From a bacterium (GTDB lineage: Bacteria > Hydrogenedentota > Hydrogenedentia > Hydrogenedentiales > SLHB01), in the NCBI GenBank assembly GCA_024231375.1, contig JAAEQP010000189.1, positions 1 through 6,065 of the forward strand: 6,065 nucleotides of DNA, written 5' to 3'. A model generated the notes under the pieces. That model was given only the letters and a program-made list of their open reading frames with translations, was not told the DNA's origin and ran no database searches. Positions 4,869 to 6,065 of the stretch are shown piece by piece. Each line of letters starts with the position of its first letter. Position 1 is the first letter of the stretch. Position numbers and translations under genes: made by a program.

Positions 4869-6065
4869 ATGACGGGTCTGATGACAACGGCAGCCGTGCT
4901 CCTATGCGCGAACGCGGGTGCGGAACGGTTGACGGTGGACGACTTCACGTTCGAAGGACCGCTGGGGTCCCAGGGAACCACGATCAGTGAAGTCGGTGAG
5001 AACCATTTCGAGGTGGCCCTCGGCCACGCGCCAACGCACCCGGATTGGAATAACAAGCTCCAGTTCACGATTCTGCGGCATGCGAAAGGCAACCAACTCA
5101 CGCTGGATGTCGTGTTCAAGACAGGCACCGGCTCCCACTACGCGCTGAACGAATCCTCACATTCCTTTTCCTATGACGTCGTGAACTGGCACCCCATCCA
5201 CTGGGAAAATGGAAAAGCGGAGTCATGGGAACGCGACAGGCTGGTCTTCCCCGTCTTCGAGGAAGACACCGTCTACGTGGGGCATCAGGTGCCCATGTCG
5301 TACGAGGATGTTGTGAGGCTGGTGGAGGGGTGGCGCGAAAACCCCTTCGTGAAGGTCCACGTACTGGGTCAATCACTGGAGGGTCGCGACATCTACCGGT
5401 TGGAGGTGACCGACCCCGACAGCCCGCATCCCCGGTCGAAACGGTGGGTGCATTACGCCGCGAACCAGCATCCGGGCGAGCACAGTTCCCAGTGGCGGAT
5501 GGTGGGCATGATCGACTGGCTACTAACCGACGAAGGCCGTGACTGCCTGCAACGAAGCGTATGCCACTTCATCGTGATGATGAGCCCCGACGCGCCGTCG
5601 AAGGGATGGTACCGCGTAAACAAGCAGGGCTACGACATGAACCGCACCTACCTGGCCGGTGGCGCCGACAAGGCCACCCAGGCACACGAGGCGTACATCG
5701 CGCAGCACGACCTGGAGGCGCTGATGGCGTCGGACGCACCCCCCACGACGGCGTGGAGCATCCACACGTGGGGCGGGCTCGTGGATCCGCGCATCATCCC
5801 CGGACCCGAGATGGGCGATATGGTGGGCACATGGACCGAGTTCGCGGCGACCCTTGCAAAGAACGACACCGGAGGGTTGTTCAAGGCCATGGAAGAATGG
5901 CCCTGCAAGGAGAAGAGCGCCACCCAATGGACCGAAGGCACCCACATCCAGTTCGGCGTCACGTCGGTACTGTGCGAGGGAGCAGGCGCTATCTACACGA
6001 AGGAAGAGAACGTGGCGTCCGGCGCGACGCTGATGGAAACAATCGCCGAGCACTATAAGGGCATC
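4869..6065 (+). CDS. M14-family zinc carboxypeptidase (3' truncated by window)
   Basis: The frame is open from the ATG at 4869 to the window edge: 399 residues without a stop, the C-terminus lying outside. An N-terminal all-beta domain (about 20-125) precedes the peptidase domain, as in cytosolic-carboxypeptidase-like M14 proteins. All key M14 residues are visible. HPGE (201-204) gives zinc ligands His201 and Glu204. SIHTWGG holds the third ligand, His299. Arg249 and the Asn258-Arg259 pair in GYDMNR fit the oxyanion and carboxylate-binding positions. VLCEGAG places the general base at Glu370. LGQSLEGRDIYRLEVT (166-181) is the usual lead-in strand. Such enzymes remove C-terminal residues from peptides; the substrate is unknown. 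Residues 5-18 form a short hydrophobic stretch ending in NAGA, a possible signal peptide but with no positive charge before it. The gene follows the transposase stop by 24 bases in the same frame. Confidence 0.85.
   Translation, partial: MTGLMTTAAVLLCANAGAERLTVDDFTFEGPLGSQGTTISEVGENHFEVALGHAPTHPDWNNKLQFTILRHAKGNQLTLDVVFKTGTGSHYALNESSHSFSYDVVNWHPIHWENGKAESWERDRLVFPVFEEDTVYVGHQVPMSYEDVVRLVEGWRENPFVKVHVLGQSLEGRDIYRLEVTDPDSPHPRSKRWVHYAANQHPGEHSSQWRMVGMIDWLLTDEGRDCLQRSVCHFIVMMSPDAPSKGWYRVNKQGYDMNRTYLAGGADKATQAHEAYIAQHDLEALMASDAPPTTAWSIHTWGGLVDPRIIPGPEMGDMVGTWTEFAATLAKNDTGGLFKAMEEWPCKEKSATQWTEGTHIQFGVTSVLCEGAGAIYTKEENVASGATLMETIAEHYKGI

Noticed and set aside
3808..4873. Target site duplication flanking the transposase unit
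   Set aside because: The ten bases outside each repeat show no shared direct repeat. This fits HUH single-strand transposition, which makes none.
4878..4911. Lipoprotein signal (VLLC) in the M14 N-terminus
   Set aside because: A lipobox needs Gly, Ala or Ser directly before the cysteine; here it is Leu, and there is no charged n-region.
1..6065. tRNA, rRNA or CRISPR array
   Set aside because: No cloverleaf-like or ribosomal segment and no regularly spaced direct repeats were found; the repeats present are inverted and irregularly spaced.

Overview
The window looks like a GC-rich bacterial chromosome, probably from the PVC superphylum (Planctomycetes/Lentisphaerae/Kiritimatiellae) or a similar polysaccharide-degrading lineage. 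The pointers are a Gfo/Idh/MocA-type sugar oxidoreductase next to a very large secreted GH38 alpha-mannosidase-like protein, and a GGGGACAG-type repeat family beside a RAYT transposase. This taxonomic guess rests on gene content only and is weak.

Layout. Bases 2-400 (+) are the C-terminal end of a Gfo/Idh/MocA-family oxidoreductase that begins upstream of the window. Converging on it, with a 9-base gap, is a complete 1107-residue GH38-type glycoside hydrolase (410-3733, minus strand) with a signal peptide and the zinc/nucleophile residues visible. Bases 3734-4139 hold no convincing gene; they hold the GH38 promoter region and a dense set of inverted repeats. Bases 4140-4844 (+) encode a complete REP-associated tyrosine (HUH/Y1) transposase. 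Eight codons after its stop, in the same frame, an M14 zinc carboxypeptidase starts at 4869 and runs off the right edge still open.

The most interesting object is the transposase unit. Matching inverted repeats of about 32-34 bases lie at 3818-3851 and 4832-4863 and bracket the transposase together with its upstream region. Inside the left part are two more inverted repeat pairs, nested one in the other (3923-3951/4076-4104 and 3981-4012/4025-4045). All three levels reuse variants of one core, GGGGACAG or GGGGTGACAG, giving six copies ordered +,+,+,-,-,-. I read this as a REP-like mobile unit, or 'REPtron', with a nested palindromic left half. It has inserted between the divergent GH38 and M14 genes. 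Its right repeat contains the transposase stop codon and supplies the Shine-Dalgarno sequence of the peptidase gene. Its left repeat ends next to the predicted GH38 -35 box.

The flanking genes suit scavenging of glycan and peptide material. The exported mannosidase-like hydrolase would release sugars, the oxidoreductase family commonly oxidises sugars or sugar derivatives, and the carboxypeptidase would trim peptides. That functional link is inferred from gene families and proximity only.
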